Part shown: positions 62,710-64,000 of the stretch, one piece after another
How positions within the stretch are numbered: position 1 is the first letter of the stretch
Layout of the letters: every line of letters starts with the position of its first letter
Assembly (NCBI GenBank): GCA_946406115.1
Contig: OX291551.1
Coordinates: 1,922,001-1,986,000 of the forward strand
DNA length: 64,000 bases
Origin: Apoda limacodes
Lineage: Eukaryota > Arthropoda > Insecta > Lepidoptera > Limacodidae
Direction: 5' to 3'
Made by a program: the position numbers and the translations under genes
Notes under the pieces: generated by a model
Database searches by the model: none
What the model saw: the letters and a program-made list of their open reading frames with translations, nothing else
What the model was told of the DNA's origin: nothing

Positions 62710-63455
62710 ACAGTGATTAATCAGTAAATGTCTTGGCCCCTAAGCTTGCGTCTAGACCTATCTCAATTATCATACATACATAGGTAGGGTTGCCATCTCT
62801 AAAATCTGGCAACTTAGGACAAGAAGGTTAAAAGCTTTTGGAGCTTAGAACCCGGACATATCAACAGTTTCTTTTCAAAAGTTACTTAGAGAAAGCAAAA
62901 AAATAAACTAAATTTTAAAACGAAACGTTTTAAGAAACTGTTTGCAGTCTTACATTTTTTACTCTGTTATCGAAACAAAAGGTTCTTAAAGTTTTTAGGC
63001 ACTTAAATCCGGACTATAAAAAAAAAATCCTTCCGGAAGCTCCTAAACATTTTCAAACATTTGCAGATTATTTTGATACTCTTTTGCAACATGAAATCAA
63101 TTTGCTTGTGAAGACGTGCAGCCAACTTAAACATAATATTGATCACGTTACCAGTAGTGATGAGCGTCGAATAGACGAACTAGGAGAATCGACTAGTCTC
63201 TCTTTTGAAAAATTGCACTCAAGGTCAGTAGTTAAGACATTGAATAATTAGGTATTATAGTTGCGTAGGTAATCGATGTTTTGTTTGTTGGTGTACCGGT
63301 ACTGGGTGTTAATTGTATTAAATGTTATGTTAGTGACCATTTAATTCAATGTAAATAGTGTTTATAATTAAAGTAACAAATACATTACTGTGTCGTTTCC
63401 CGACAACGACTTGACAACATTTGTTGTCCTTTAAATATCCAATGAGAGTTCTTTA
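62710..63455. other. Unassigned AT-rich DNA
   Basis: No gene or named repeat recognised. Confidence 0.35.
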
Positions 63456-63459
63456 ACCC

Positions 63460-63608
63460 TATTGGGAACAGTCTCGAGCTTTTCGGACTCTGGAATTCGA
63501 GAGAAAAATGTATGTAAGTACAATTACGGGTTTCAAGAGGTAATTCAGACTTCCATACAGTTTTGTCTCGAATTCCAGAGTCCGAATAGCTCGAGACTGT
63601 TCCCAATA
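63460..63608. mobile_element. Short fold-back MITE
   Basis: Arms of about 48 bp: TATTGGGAACAGTCTCGAGC and GGACTCTGGAATTCGAGA at the left; TCTCGAATTCCAGAGTCC and GCTCGAGACTGTTCCCAATA at the right. The loop is about 50 bp. Short frames on both strands (MGTVSS type) come from the arms. Confidence 0.88.
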
Positions 63609-63827
63609 AGCTCCCTTATCGACCATGCTACCCGCCCTACCTCATACCTACCTTTTTCGTAGGGCCGTAGCTAAGGGGGGGCATTGTGGGGCAATGCCCT
63701 ACCTTAAAAGTTCCATAAACTAAGGTATAATATATATAAAAATTGTTTTCCTGTACTATAAACTAATACTACTTTACCCTTGTTTTCACGCGATCCCACC
63801 CAATTAATTTTTTTTTTTTTTTTTTAT

Positions 63828-64000
63828 ACCACTAAGGTGGCAAACAAGCTTACGCTCCGCCTGATGGCTAAGGTCTAAGCGGTCACCGTAGCCTATGGAC
63901 GCTTGCAACACCAGGGGTATCACTTGCGCGTTGCCGCCCCTGCAGAAATCTAATAACTTCTTTCTTGAAGAACCCCATACTGTAGTCCTTGCAGAAAACC
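63828..64000 (-). pseudogene. Non-LTR 3' end (same family as 37060-38470), runs off the right edge
   Basis: The minus strand reads a decayed YGFFKKEVIRFLQGRQRA-like tail followed by the ACCACTAAGGTGGCAAACAA 3' end, directly after a T-rich run at 63809-63826 that would be the poly(A) tail. Confidence 0.75.

Overview
The window looks like nuclear DNA from a moth or butterfly, or a close relative. Its host genes are split by spliceosomal introns. It carries dense interspersed repeats of the kind common in Lepidoptera, including a family with the core GTGCGCGAGTCCGACTCGCAC-type palindrome, a tRNA-derived SINE, fold-back MITEs and fragments of several non-LTR retrotransposon clades. Species cannot be fixed from sequence alone.

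Layout. 1-2003: minus-strand Jockey-type non-LTR retrotransposon (ORF2 endonuclease running off the left edge, a frameshifted ORF1) next to a piece of another ORF2. 2291-15088: an almost intact 12.8-kb Maverick/Polinton with exact ends, 6-bp GATATA target-site duplications, 1.1-1.3-kb inverted repeats, DNA polymerase B, packaging ATPase, integrase, adenain-like protease, double- and single-jelly-roll capsid proteins and three small conserved or unknown genes. It sits inside a copy of the palindromic-core interspersed repeat. 15404-16550: a decayed Tc1/mariner transposase. 17129-17961: last two exons of a host HECT ubiquitin ligase resembling AREL1 (plus strand). 18668-19536: a 33/66-bp minisatellite. 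20784-44773: a 24-kb minus-strand host gene that I assembled from nine exons whose splice phases all agree. It encodes an unrecognised coiled-coil protein of about 399 residues, and its introns hold most of the repeats, including a full-length 5.8-kb Jockey element with a 9-bp target-site duplication. 45400-56335: non-LTR fragments, a 40-bp satellite, a truncated Ty1/copia element, a SINE, another non-LTR element and a rearranged BEL/Pao element. 57065-58492: a non-coding TA-flanked DNA element. 58500-64000: mostly repeat-derived or unassigned DNA, with an RTE-type 3' end and several fold-back elements.

How parts work together. In the Maverick, the gene in the inverted repeats and the polymerase gene each appear to have their own TATA box and a short 5' intron. 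The ATPase-to-protease block is intronless and packed, with start codons overlapping the previous stop codon (three TAATG, one ATGA). This suggests an early/late virus-like division. The polymerase carries one in-frame stop between its catalytic motifs A and B, so this copy is probably not autonomous. The most unusual host feature is exon 5 of the coiled-coil gene: its splice donor lies inside a 33-bp minisatellite, giving nine in-phase candidate donors in a row, so the repeat number or donor choice could change the protein in 11-residue steps.
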